From Diphasiastrum complanatum (lineage: Eukaryota; Streptophyta; Lycopodiopsida; Lycopodiales; Lycopodiaceae): a stretch of 64,000 nucleotides of DNA. Position numbers and translations under genes: made by a program. Positions within the stretch are counted from its first letter, which is position 1. Each line of letters starts with the position of its first letter. This document shows positions 46,396 to 56,642 of the stretch, piece after piece. The stretch is taken from assembly GCA_029204225.1 (NCBI GenBank), contig MU831985.1:29090-93089 (forward strand). Direction: 5' to 3'. Below the pieces are notes generated by a model. That model was given only the letters and a program-made list of their open reading frames with translations, did no database searches and was not told the DNA's origin.

Positions 46396-47042
46396 TGTGA
46401 AAAATACAGATCCTAAGTGGATCTAAACTCCAAGATCATTGGCTTGAATGCTTGCACTCCAAACTACATAAGCTAGGAATTGGCAACACATTCTATGCTA
46501 CCTAGAATGCAAAGAACTTGATCAAAAAGCATTTATCACAAATGGAAACTTCCATAAACATCAAGTGCGGTCCAAAATAGCATTATACAGTCCATAATAC
46601 ATCAGCCTATCACTTTTGGAAAGCACCTAAGATCATACACACAAAGCTTGAACTCAATCACTACACAATGCCAACAATGGAAGGAGAACCCAATAGAAAA
46701 ATCTCTCATTAAGCAAATGAATACAATGGATCTGCTCCAACCTATTTCTCCACGGCCTACCTGCTATATATAGCTGAGAGAGATGACTCTCTCTCCTCTC
46801 TCTAGACCCTCCTTACCTAAAATATGCCCTATATAGGTAAAATTGGCATATATGTCCAAAATACATGAAAATGGACTCATTTCGAAGGTCTTGAAGTTTG
46901 ACACTTCTTCATACTGAAAAAATACACTTACTAAAAAAATCTAGACCTGTTTCACACGTGCGAAAAGTCAGATCCTAAACTATGTGCCATTTTTAGCAAT
47001 TTTGGCCTAAAACTAGACAAGGAAATGTTGACAATTTTCACA
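46396..47042 (-). mobile_element. 5' LTR of element A
   Basis: It abuts the Met-tRNA-type primer-binding site TGGTATCAGAGC (46384-46395 on the minus strand) and should hold the element promoter. A TATATATAG word lies near 46763. By-eye comparison with the 3' LTR finds about five mismatches and no indel. Confidence 0.93.
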
Positions 47043-48002
47043 ATCATCACCTATATATACATGATCCATCACGGTTTTGGGCAGGTATGAGTAGCCCTAA
47101 ACCTATCCCTAATGCTAATTTTGGTGGATATTTCATCCCTACCAAGTTAGGGTTGGAATCTTGGAGATCCCTCAACAATGCAAAAATTACCAAAAATAGC
47201 TCCTATTTTTTCTCCCTTGTATCTAAGCATAATTTGGACTCATTCCAAAGGTTCTAACACTTAGGTCTACTTGAGAACATCCTTATGAATGGAATCCTAT
47301 GCTATTTGGCACGTGTGACAAGCCACATCATGACCATCTAACTATTTACAAGTCATATGACCAAAACTAGTCAAGCTAGAATTGTGAATTTTTAACATCC
47401 TGGACCAAATGGTCCCGACAGCATGTCGCTGGCGCCACGGACCGAATGGTCCCGACGGCATACCGCTGGCGTCTCGGGATACGACCCTCAACTATGTGCC
47501 AACTTAAAAATTTTGAAGCGGCCTTACAACTGGCGCTTTTACCGAACACTAAAACCCAGAAGGTAATCAGAGTCAGTTTGAGAAAAATCTCACTTTATTG
47601 ATAAATCTGAGAAGGTTACATTTCAAGTGTGTGACCAACCCTAGTCTCCAGGGCGCTAGCATGCCAAGGCAAGAGCCATGACAACATTCCAGCAAGGGAG
47701 GCTGAGACTTGGTTGGAGCTCGCCCTGAGTCGCAACCCGCACTCCCCTATAGTATTGGTGTGATTCGGCACCCCCCCCCCCTCATACCAAGCACTCTACC
47801 CAAGCTGGTAAAGCACATTTTCTCTCTCTAGGATTTTCTCTTTCTAGAAAGTCATTTCTCTCTCTAGATTTTATTGATCCCAGGCTTCCTTTAATCGTGC
47901 CTAGATCGTGTGAGGTGATTGCACATCGATCTGAGCTCTCTGGACTCCGCTAGAACCGATCAAAGATTTTCAGCCATAGGATTTCAAAAGGAAGAAATAG
48001 TT
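47043..48002. other. Flank of element A and stretch without recognised genes
   Basis: Positions 47043 to about 47400 continue the sequence left of 41471, so element A was inserted into another LTR-like piece; that piece may span about 41303-41470 plus 47048-47399 (from TGTGAAAGTACGG to TTTTTAACA), but its nature is unproven. A 37-bp tandem repeat follows (47402-47475), then sequence with a C run (47771-47782) and no gene. Confidence 0.45.
47402..47475. repeat. 37-bp imperfect tandem repeat
   Basis: Two units (47402-47438 and 47439-47475) of the form ggacc(a/g)aatggtcccgac(a/g)gc. Each contains a near-palindrome ggacc...ggtcc. They differ at a handful of positions, so the duplication is not recent. 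Confidence 0.85.
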
Positions 48003-48450
48003 CAAAAACAAGAAAGGCCCTTATTTTCTAGTCCTTAAGCCTATTTGACCCAAACGAAAGGCTATAACCTCCAAATGAAGGGCACCCAGACCATACTTGC
48101 AAGTACGGTACTGCAAAATAGAGTGATTGCCACGGAAAAAGTGTTCGGAGCATGCCAAAAGTGATTTCACCATTCCATTGGGCACGTAGTTGGGAGTTGG
48201 TGACAAGGAGCATTTCGGAAGGCGATGCCAATTTGGCTTTCAATTTGGCAGAAAAGCAACGGGTGGCCTAGTAAGAAAAAAATTGCAGGTTACCTTCTCG
48301 ATTTCTAACATCACAGTTGGCCTCGGCATATAGTTTATAGCCTACAGTTGCAGTTTTAGACAGTTTTGAAATGGCAAACATGGGAGAGTCCATTTTGGGT
48401 GAAAATAACAAATTGGATGGGGCTAATTCTGGCAGCACCGGTGCAATTCT
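48003..48450 (+). mobile_element. Element D family fragment: leader end and gag start
   Basis: In direct orientation it matches the end of the D leader, then the D gag start: the words MANMGESILGENNKLDG begin at about 48371, compared with MANMEESILSESSKLDG in element D. It stops shortly after. LTR and pol are absent. Confidence 0.75.
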
Positions 48451-48527
48451 GATATCTTCCTGCACACCGGCATGCATACACAGAATACGAAACTACAATC
48501 CAAGCCTGGACAATTGATTACTCTTTA

Positions 48528-48803
48528 CTAATATACAAAAATTTTAAAAGCAATTTGTCCAAAGGTGATGGGTTCTCCATTCAAGGCTCTCAGCAGGTAT
48601 CCCATATTTGTATTGAAAATGGTGTAATCTTGCTCCAGTAAGAATATAGAAGCAAGAGCGAATTGCAAGAATCTCTTGAGATTGGGGTCTCTGATATAAG
48701 AAAGCTTATATCTTGTTTTCTCCAGATAAGCTTCCTCCCGAAAAGCTCCTCTCCCAGTGATGAAGTCGGGTCTGGTAACAGGCATACTACCGTCCATAGG
48801 CAA
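48528..48803 (-). CDS. Unrecognised 91-codon frame downstream of Gypsy RNase H
   Basis: The frame reads MPMDGSMPVTRPDFITGRGA, then YIRDPNLKRFLQFALASIFL and GYLLRALNGEPITFGQIAFK. I do not recognise it with certainty. The pattern of a conserved helix pair ending in PI.FG.I recalls the ORF upstream or downstream of pol in Athila-like Gypsy elements, which would fit its position after RNase H. Integrase, expected here, is missing. It may be a nested fragment. Confidence 0.35.
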   Translation of the reverse strand: MPMDGSMPVTRPDFITGRGAFREEAYLEKTRYKLSYIRDPNLKRFLQFALASIFLLEQDYTIFNTNMGYLLRALNGEPITFGQIAFKIFVY

Positions 48804-48906
48804 ACCTAAGGCACAATAATAAAATCCTTCTGTAATAATAATCTCTTGATTTCAGACAATGGTGGAAATATGTCCCTCCTCTGTTTCGCTTTGATTTTGA
48901 ATTAGC

Positions 48907-49326
48907 TCATCGCACACATCTGTAAGAATTACTGATGCATCGAATACGCATTATATGTTCGTCCGAAAATTCATCAAAAATGGGATCAAACTGATTTTTC
49001 GTTTGGAGGCAGAATATATAATCAGCATTTTGATGATCCTTGCCTCTTCTTAGTTCTACTTCATAATTAAACTCATCTAATAACAATACCCATCTAGCTA
49101 CCCTACCCGAAAGATTAGGTTTATTCACTGAATGTTTCAACGCATAGTGATCTACATGAAAAATGAAAGGGTATCCTAAAAGACAGTGTCTAAATTTTTT
49201 TACTGAATAAATCATTCCTAGTGCTTCACGCTCTGTAGCAGAATAGTTCTTTTTTGATGCTGCAAGTTGTCTATATGCATAGTAAATTGGGTAATCTATA
49301 TTTTGGTCATCTTTTTGACTAAGCAC
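48907..49326 (-). pseudogene. Gypsy RNase H
   Basis: Words such as YPIYYAYRQLAASKKNYSAT, EREALGMIYSVKKFRHCLLG, FIFHVDHYALKHSVNKPNLS and RVARWVLLLDEFNYEVELRR match the RNase H of Athila/Tat-type Gypsy elements. It removes RNA from the replication hybrid. The frame ends soon after NADYIFCL. A short duplicated phrase (attgactaagcactacacc, twice between 49316 and 49350) marks damage at its N-terminal side. Confidence 0.85.
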
Positions 49327-49436
49327 TACACCTATTGACTAAGCACTACACCTTTTGCAAATGATGATGTATCCGCATATACATGGAATTTTTTAGCCCA
49401 ATTTGGAGGTCTAACTTCAATTGTTTTTGCTAATGA

Positions 49437-50084
49437 CTATTTTAACTTATCAAAAGCTTGCTGATGGTCTTGTGACCAATGATACTCAATAGACTTTCTT
49501 AATAAGCTTGTTAAACGAGTTACTACTATGGCATAATCCTTAATTATCCTACGATAATATCCTACATGTCCTAGAAACCCTCTAAGCTCTCGTAGATTGG
49601 TTGGTTCTAATAATTTCAATATCATTTTTACTTTTTCAATGTCGGCTTGAATATCGTCCTTCAAATTTTTATGTCCTAACAGGATGCCTTCCCTCATCCC
49701 AAAATAACACTTGGTCGCATGCAATTTAAGAGATGTCTCTTGACATCTTCTCAATGTCTTCTCTAATGCGTCTAAATGGTCTTTAGTTGATGAATAGACA
49801 CAAAAGTCATCCATGAAAATTTCTAAAAACTTTCGTAAATTTTTTTGAAAAATGTTCGTCATCATACGTTGGAATGTGGCAGGTGCATTACAAAGACCAA
49901 AGGGCATACGTGTATACGCGTACGTCCCCCAATCAGTGGTAAAAGTGGTCTTGGATCTATCTTCCTCCTTGATAAGAAGTTGATTATAACCTGAGAATCC
50001 GTCTAAAAAGCTATAACGTTCATGACCAGCTACCTGGTCAAGAATAGTATCTGTATAAGGCAGAGGATGATAATCCTTTTGCAT
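49437..50084 (-). pseudogene. Gypsy reverse transcriptase, main part
   Basis: The frame contains YSFLDGFSGYNQLLIKEEDR, KTTFTTDWGTYAYTRMPFGL, CNAPATFQRMM, the active site EIFMDDFCVYS (FMDD, an accepted Y.DD variant), and NLRELRGFLGHVGYYRRIIK of the thumb/connection. The N-terminal palm words (IYPVLSSAWVSPIAIVPRKK, KIRVCQDFRKLN) lie in another frame at 50229-50090, so a frameshift near 50090 interrupts the gene. Confidence 0.88.
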
Positions 50085-50089
50085 TTAGT

Positions 50090-50478
50090 TTTCTAAAATC
50101 TTGGCAAACTCTAATCTTGCCCGTCTTCTTCCTAGGTACTATAGCTATTGGTGACACCCACGCACTGCTTAGAACAGGATATATAATACCCGCTCTAAGA
50201 CATCTATCTAATTCGTCTTTAACTAACAAGGAATACTTCGGATTTAATCTATATTGTCTCTATCTAACAGGTATTGTTCCCTAAATAAGATCTATTCTAT
50301 ATTCTCCCCATTTAACTGGTATTCCTATTAAATCATCCATCAACCAAGCAAATATGTTTTGATATTTCTGAAGAAGTAATATATACTCTTCACGTTCTTG
50401 GTCTGATTGGTGTTTATATAAATTCAAGATTTTACCTTTATTAATTTCTATTTCTACATAATCTGTCTTATCTACCAT
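50090..50478 (-). pseudogene. Gypsy reverse transcriptase, N-terminal part
   Basis: From 50478 the words EREEYILLLQKYQNIFAWLM and DDLIGIPV, then after a stop near 50280 VKDELDRCLRAGIIYPVLSS and IRVCQDFRKLN, form the linker and start of the Gypsy reverse transcriptase. Both stops and a frameshift are present. Confidence 0.8.
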
Positions 50479-50639
50479 TCATTTTGTCAGGCTTGCTCTG
50501 GTTCCACCCAGAACTTCCCTCGACTCGGATGTTATCAAAATTTTCTCATCCTCATCAATCTCATAGCATTCTATGAAATTGATCCAGGATTCAGTAGGTC
50601 CGGCTATCTCCTCACCCCATCTCAAAAGGTGACCCGCTA

Positions 50640-51122
50640 TTGGACTGGCTGTGAGAATGCTTGGAAAAAATATTTGTTGGTAGACCAATTTATAATAGCA
50701 TCTACTTGATATAGCCATGGTCTTCCAAATAATATTGAATATGGTGGTATATCTACTGGGTTTATGACAAAGAAATTTATAACGAACGTCTCTGTCTCTA
50801 TAATTACACTAATACCCTCTAGTTTTCCTATTGGTATGCATTTGGATGCGGTTGCTAAATGGATTTCATGGTAAGTAATAGGCTGTATCTGTTTTTCTAG
50901 TCCTAATTCCTTAACCATTGATTCTGTTATTAAGTTGATATTGGATCCTGAGTCTATTAATATTCTATCTATAGTATGATCTCCTATAATAGCACTAATC
51001 TTTGGGACTCCACAATCTCCTCTATCTACATATTCTGCTCTAATACTGTATGCAGGTATACTTAGTGTGACAAATCTTTCCCCTTCCTCAGTCCTTACGG
51101 ATTGAAGTCCTTCATCCTCCAA
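50640..51122 (-). CDS. Retropepsin-like domain 2 of the Gypsy element
   Basis: The frame shows IDRILIDSGSNINLITESMV with an intact DSG catalytic triplet, then KCIPIGKLEGISVIIETETF and the closing motif ILFGRPWLYQVDAIINW. This is the functional-looking protease of the pair. It lies between domain 1 (upstream) and reverse transcriptase. It should process the polyprotein. Confidence 0.8.
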
Positions 51123-51199
51123 AGTATAACTCGAGGATGATGTAGGTGTCTCACCTTCATACTTATCTTTTTCCCAGGATACCGTAATTCTTTTATGCT

Positions 51200-51575
51200 T
51201 TTCTCCGTCGGTGTCTCCATCTGATCTCTGAAGGTAATATCTTTTTCTTCCAGTGGGTTATGACATCGGCTTGGTAGAGCCATGGTCGTCCTAATAATAC
51301 TTTATACGACAATTCTCTTGTGGTCCTTAATATAATAAAATCCATTAGGATCTTATAGTCTCCAATATAGACTGTAACTTTTTGGGACAATTCTCCTATC
51401 GATGATCTTCTAGTTGCATCAGCTAACCTTAAATGTCTTAATGTGGGTGCTATTATATGGTGAATGCCTAACTCGTATGTTGTTTCTTCAGTCATTATAT
51501 TTACACTAGATCTGGAATCTATGGGCACACTATCTAAAATGCAGCCATTGATTACTACCTGAATCTCAGGTTGAC
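51200..51575 (-). CDS. Retropepsin-like domain 1 of the Gypsy element, altered active site
   Basis: Minus-strand words VVINGCILDSVPIDSRSSVN followed by IMTEETTYELG, then RSSIGELSQKVTVYIGDYKI and VLLGRPWLYQADVITHW repeat the order of domain 2 (51122-50640). The catalytic triplet is DSR in place of DSG, so this copy is probably catalytically dead. The presence of two related domains in tandem suggests an old duplication in the lineage. Confidence 0.72.
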
Positions 51576-51589
51576 CTTCATCGCCATAG

Positions 51590-52370
51590 TTAGCTAGTTC
51601 TACATTGACTAATGGTAACTTTGCTTTTCTTTTCTTTTTTCCTTTGCAAAAATTGCTTAATTTCTTTTTTATAAAGCTGATTATCCTTTAATAATTGTTT
51701 AAAAGTTATATTGGGCATTCTAGAGACAAGGTCTTCCACTATATCATATGAATGAGTTCTAAGTGGCGAGAGATCTCTAGGTATCTCGCTACTTATAGCT
51801 GGATCTGAAAATGTTAATTTCTTAACTTTTCTGGTTTCTTCGTCTAAAAGCTTTTTAGCTTTCAAACTAATATCAACATCATAATATTTTTCAGTAGGCC
51901 TATCAAGGTCTAATTCTTTAGTATTAGAAATTTCTACTAGTTGTTCTGCGACTTTCGCTTTTTCTATCACGTTTTTCGTGTTTTTCGTGGATTTCGCAGA
52001 TTTCGTCTTCTTAGTTTTCTTCTTATCTTTAAGAGTTGAAGAATCTTTACTACTTCTAGTAGATACTATATTTAATTCTACATCTAATTCAGGCCATTGA
52101 TGATCTTGATCTTGTGATTCGGACTCTACTTCTATCCTCTGAACTATCATGTGAGTGTTAGTTTTAGATGGCCGAAGGTCATCTTCTCTAGGCGAGTTTA
52201 CAAACCTCGGTTTAGACCGCGACTGTTGTGGTTGAGGACATTTAGCAGTGACATGCCCTTCGCCTTTACAGTTAGCACAAAGCGGCACATATCCTACTAA
52301 CCTCCCGGGTTCAGGGCAATCAGTCGAATAGTGACATGGGGCTCCGCAATTGTAATAGAACCTCTTACTC
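51590..52370 (-). pseudogene. Gypsy gag C-terminal part with zinc knuckles
   Basis: One complete knuckle (CANCKGEGHVTAKC) follows a degenerate one (NCGAPCHYSTDC, first Cys lost) in the same frame, which opens upstream of 52288 to about 52370. A long Lys/Ser-rich tail (KKTKKTKSAKSTKNTKN) follows. A frameshift near 52370 separates it from the preceding knuckle at 52620-52560. Confidence 0.75.
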
Positions 52371-53757
52371 TGGGTGGAGGATGGAATCTCTTGTCCCCAC
52401 TCTATGCAAAATAGTGTATAGTTGACTAGTACATGATTTTGGTATAATGTTCTTTTGGTTAGTAGGAGTTGCAGTATAAGCTACCTCCTCATGATTATTA
52501 ACCGAACAGAGAAATAATTCTTCTTCTAAATAGTTAGTATGTAAACTAGGACAGTTAGTCTTAAAATGACCTTCCTTCCCACAAGCGGTACACCAAACAT
52601 TGGTGTTAAGCTTTGCTTTTTTCCGTTTGGCTTTAAAGTCAGACATCTGGACTTTTAAATCACTCATTTCTTATGCTAATATCTCAACACTCTTCCTTAA
52701 TGGATGCATCTTTTCGGATTTCTCCATTCTTTTCTTTCTATCTGAATTCCTTCTCTTGGATTTCCTATAAGAAGATTCTTCTTCTGATGAAGAAGAATAA
52801 GATGAATACTCTGAAGACTCTTCCTCATCTGTTGAATCAGATTCTGATTCAGAATCAGTAGATGATTCAGATTCTACTATACGTTTCGATTTATGCTTTT
52901 TACTATTTTTTCTCTCATACCTCCATCTACGAGATCGAAAAGTTTCGTAATCCTATCGACAATAACGATCCATTTTCTTAGGCAAGCCGCCCAAGAACCA
53001 TTTGTTTTGCATAGGAACCGGATACTGGGCTCCTAATTTTTCTATTAAATTCTTAACTCTACGAGTATACTTTCTAAGTGATTCCTTTGGCTTTTTCTCA
53101 ACAGAATTAAGTTGAGCCAACAATCTACTGGAGTATTCTATCTCCCTAAACTACTTAAGGAATGTTGCTTTTAAAGCATTCCAAGTATTAACCGTTTCCA
53201 GTACTAATTGACTGTACCAAATCCTAGCCTGCTTTCGCAGAAGACTTGGAAAAATTTTAACTTTGTCCTCATCTGTATGTTCTTTATTTGCTATAGTAAT
53301 AGATTCAAACTGAGACAACTAGCTGTCTGCATTTTCAGACAATGATCCCTTAGAGAAATCATATCTGATTTTGATAGATGTGGGTGGCGTTGGGTTCACA
53401 ATATTATCAGGTGGTGAACTAGGAAGACTAGGAGGATCATGATCTAGACTACGCTCAGATAATGGTTCTGATGAAGAAGATTTTGATTCTGAACTTGGTT
53501 CGAAAGTGGAATCAGACGAATCTAATTCTGATGAATCTGTAGAACTTGGTGTTTTAACGGACTTTCCTCAAAAAATCTACAAACGTTGTAGTAGCATTTA
53601 GAAGATTGTTAAACGCTTCAGGTGTTAATCTTGCTCTAACTGGCAAATTTCACAAATTCTGCAGATACAAATCTCTAGATTTCCTATATGCTTCTAATCG
53701 TTGTGCATGCTCTAAACGTTTTTGTTCAATAGTTGCTTGAGAGTATGTTCTTGGCAT
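52365..53757 (-). pseudogene. Gypsy gag N-terminal and middle part
   Basis: Gag begins MPRTYSQATIEQKRLEHAQR at 53757. Frames are then interrupted by several stops. A Ser/Asp/Glu-rich stretch (52850-52740 and 53530-53420) and gag-type helices (near 53300-53050) are readable in pieces. The last frame (52667-52365) has another CCHC knuckle, CTACGKEGHFKTNC. Confidence 0.65.
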
Positions 53758-53823
53758 GCATTACATCAGAAATATTCGTAGACTTGATACACTTAAAAAT
53801 ATTACAAAAGATGAAATTCATCT

Positions 53824-53840
53824 CCCCGGCAACGGCTCCA
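53824..53840 (-). other. Primer-binding site, tRNA-Asp type
   Basis: On the minus strand it reads TGGAGCCGTTGCCGGGG, differing at one base from TGGCGCCGTTGCCGGGG, the complement of the plant tRNA-Asp 3' end. It lies five bases inside the LTR edge at 53846. Confidence 0.8.
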
Positions 53841-53845
53841 AATTA

Positions 53846-54656
53846 TGTGGTGGCCTAGTCATTATAGATTTCTACAAAGTCAATGAATTAAGTATTATAA
53901 AAGCTTTGACCATTCCCCAAGAGAGAGAATAATCTCTTCTTTTGTATGATAAGTGTATGTAAGAAGGTGAATGGAATGTGATGTGTAATATTCACAATGA
54001 ATACTACAGTGGCATATCTGGTTATCCAAAGATATTTTGATATATTGGCATCCAGAAACACCAATGGTGGAACAATTTGGTCAAGGTCTATGATTATAAA
54101 GGTTACTTTATCTTCCAAGCTCTTCGGATAATAGTAAGCAATCAAGTCAGACAGCAACTAGCAAATAGATTCATCAAACAGAATCGAACTGGCTAATGAT
54201 TCCTCTTAATCGAATACAGAGATTTAGTTCTTATCACAGGAAGCAAACAGAACAGAGCATCAAACAAGTTCATTATCTGAACACATAGCCCATTCAGAAT
54301 TGAAAGAAGTTCTGCTTATGGTTATGCTTAAGAGCTTCGGCTAATTCCCTGCACAAATTAGTCAGAATTGTCGCTCTCTGGTGACGCCTGAAAATTCATG
54401 TTAGAGAACTGAAATTCAGTAAGAAATGAGAAGTATGTGTGACACAGACAGAGAAGTATCACAAACGGTTATGGATCGTTCAGAGTGTATTTGCTCAATT
54501 GATAAGAACTAAAGTTGTAAGAGATGGCAAAGAGAAAGCATGCTCAAGCTTTTAGAAACTAGCTCTCTTCTCTCTCTATTGATACTCAAATCTGTGCATG
54601 TGTACAATGGCACGAAGTGTTGACCTTATAGGAACGATCATCGGCCTCAATGTCAT
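53846..54656 (-). mobile_element. 5' LTR of the Athila/Tat-like element (outer edge uncertain)
   Basis: It begins TGTGGTGGCCTAG next to the primer-binding site. No second copy lies in the window, so the outer edge is placed only where Copia homology starts, near 54657. It has no coding frame worth calling. A 20-base word cggctaattccctgcaca near 54346 recurs at 55470. Confidence 0.55.
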
Positions 54657-54659
54657 TTA

Positions 54660-55465
54660 CCAACTATTAAGATGTCGGTTGAGATCCACTATTGTGTCTC
54701 TATAGAAATAGAGAATGTGTTGTTCATTCCTTCCATAACTGAAAATGTCCTTAGTGTATGTCAAATGGTGGAAAAAGGACTTAAAGTGGAATTTGTTGGT
54801 GATTCTTGCTTGATCAAAAGGAATGGAACCTTGATTGCCAAGGGTAAGAGACAAGGTGAGCTCTACAAACTTCATGAATGTGTTGTTTCTAACCATGGTG
54901 GTTTGAAGGCAAAGAAGCAAGTTGGTGAGCTTTATTCAATGTCAAAGTCACATGGGTTGTCTTATTCTAGATCTAGCTCAAGATCTAAGATGCCTTTTCA
55001 TATAGTACATTAGGATCTTCATTGTACTAGTGCTTTGAGTAATGGTGGAGCAAAGATGCATGTGATTGCATTGATGATTTTAGTAGATATTGTTGGATCT
55101 ATCTTCTAAAGAGTAAGAATAAAATTCTGGATGTTTTTCTCAAGTTTGAAAAATGTTATGGAGAGTCAATTCAACGAAGATCAAGTTGTTGAAGTTGGCA
55201 AATGGAGATGAAGACCTATCAACAAAGTTCAAAGAGGTTTGTGTGGCACATAAGATCAAGAGGGAGCTTCAAATTTCTACATGGACTAGAAGAGTGGAAG
55301 AGAACTCTTTGTGAAAGAGCTAAGGCCATGAGGGTGAATGCAAATCTTCCTAAATCTTTTTGGGAAGAAGCTTTGACGTGTGCTAACTTTGTTTATCTTT
55401 GGAATCGAGTTCCATCATTTGATCCTAAATTGGCACTTTGGCAATCCTGTCCTAGGGTTGTCCTA
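54660..55465 (+). pseudogene. Copia fragment: protease tail and integrase remnants
   Basis: Words in order: IENVLFIPSITENVLSVCQM, RQGELYKLHECVVSNHGGLK (protease tail), then [25 protein letters not shown] (integrase core start, other frames), and AKAMRVNANLPKSFWEEALT followed by CANFVYLWNRVPS (integrase end). The integrase zinc domain is missing between the first two parts. Stops and frameshifts are frequent. Confidence 0.78.
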
Positions 55466-55869
55466 ATTCGGCTAATTCCCTGCACACATTAATTTTATAT
55501 ATCCATCAGATGGAATTTCTACAATTAATATAATGGAGACATTTGATTATTCATACTATGAAGTTTTTTCAATATGTGCCATTCCTATTATGGATGTTTC
55601 TGATGTGTATCTATATAGTTGTGAATTTTCAGTAAGTTTTAATTCAATAAATTTGGATCACAAGCAAGCAATGAAAAATCAGATCATAAGTGAATTTAAG
55701 GATGCTTTTTCATCAAATTTTAAGTTACTCATGATTTTCCGCCATCTAGGTTAGTAGACCATAGGATAGAGTTAATTCCAAAAAGTCAACCTATCTCTAG
55801 ACAACCTTATTGGTTCTCTCAAAAAGAGAAGGTAGAGTTTTCAAATCAAAATAATATCCTATATATTCT
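55466..55869 (+). pseudogene. Gypsy fragment upstream of reverse transcriptase
   Basis: The words IISEFKDAFSSNF, then after a break RLVDHRIELIPKSQPISRQP and YWFSQKEKVE, match the conserved linker that precedes the Gypsy reverse transcriptase (F.D.FP..LP.....DH.I.L.P...P...). It ends at the tandem duplication at 55870. It does not belong to the minus-strand Athila-like element. Confidence 0.65.
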
Positions 55870-56011
55870 CATATGCACATGAGGTTGGATACATGTGCAC
55901 ATATTCATGAAGACACCCTAATAAAAGACCATGCCTTTCTCATATGCACATGAGGTTGGATACATGTGCACATATTCATGAAGACACCCTAATAAAAGAC
56001 CATGCCTTTCT
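55870..56011. repeat. 71-bp perfect tandem duplication
   Basis: Two identical units (55870-55940 and 55941-56011) start catatgcacatgaggttgg. No difference was seen, so the event is recent. It lies at the broken end of a Gypsy fragment. Confidence 0.95.
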
Positions 56012-56598
56012 TCAAACGTCATCTTAATACAAGAGTCTTAACCCACTTAGCAAATGCTATTGGAACTTTATTGAAATGTAACATTAAAGTATGGAGATTT
56101 TAAAGTTAATATTCTTATCTCAAAATATCTCTAGAAATAATGATGCTAAAACAAATCTTTAAGCATGTGAATCAAGAATTGTTTGTAACCAATAAAAACC
56201 TTACAAAAAGCAAATTCACATAAAAAATTTGCCAGCCTTCATTTGAGTCTCTTTGTGTTTGCATTGGGGTGCAAGGTTTGAATCCAATTGATGAAACAAA
56301 GTATTGCTCTTTGGAGCACATATTTTCAAGGTCTATTATAGGGGAGACTCTATGTAACATACACTTGTACACATTATAGTTGCCAAAAATAACTACCCAG
56401 TACTCTTGAGCTGGCACAAATTCATATGCCTATGAGACAAATCTACTAGTACATGTAGAATTATATATTCAAACTTTTCAGATAAAAAGAGACCTTCAAC
56501 TCAACATAATGCATCTTTGCTATTGTCAACAAGTGGAATGTTAGCCATTTGAATTTTTATAGAAAGATTCAGAGTTGGAGTATATAGAGATTACATAG

Positions 56599-56642
<44 letters not shown>

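Larger units (their letters stand above)
41471..47042 (-). mobile_element. Complete LTR element A: gag plus accessory ORF, no pol
   Basis: LTRs at 41471-42117 and 46396-47042 (647 bp each) start TGTGAAAAATACAG, end TTTTCACA and differ at only about five positions by eye. The 5-bp target duplication ATCAT (41466-41470 and 47043-47047) is perfect. A primer-binding site (46384-46395), a leader (45224-46383), a 1030-codon ORF (42131-45223) and a polypurine tract (about 42118-42128, read GAAGAGGGAG on the minus strand) complete the element. There is no room for integrase, reverse transcriptase or RNase H, and no such motifs are seen. It fits the known class of gag-carrying non-autonomous LTR elements (TR-GAG), here with an additional long accessory region. 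Confidence 0.93.
48907..53845 (-). mobile_element. Degenerate Athila/Tat-like Ty3/Gypsy element
   Basis: Minus-strand order: primer-binding site (53824-53840), gag (53757 to about 51590), two retropepsin-like domains (51575-51200 and 51100-50640), reverse transcriptase (50478-49437) and RNase H (49326-48907). The primer site TGGAGCCGTTGCCGGGG is one base off the complement of the plant tRNA-Asp 3' end, which is typical of Athila/Tat elements. No integrase was found. Several stops and frameshifts make it inactive. Confidence 0.85.

Noticed and set aside
47760-47840. tRNA-like text (ctcataccaagcactctacccaagctggtaaag)
   Set aside because: No cloverleaf could be drawn: no matching acceptor stem or T-loop was seen.
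49437-53845. Possibility that the Gypsy-like region is an integrated pararetrovirus
   Set aside because: The tRNA-Asp-type primer site next to an LTR edge, the Gypsy reverse transcriptase/RNase H type and the lack of movement or coat protein motifs favour an LTR retrotransposon.
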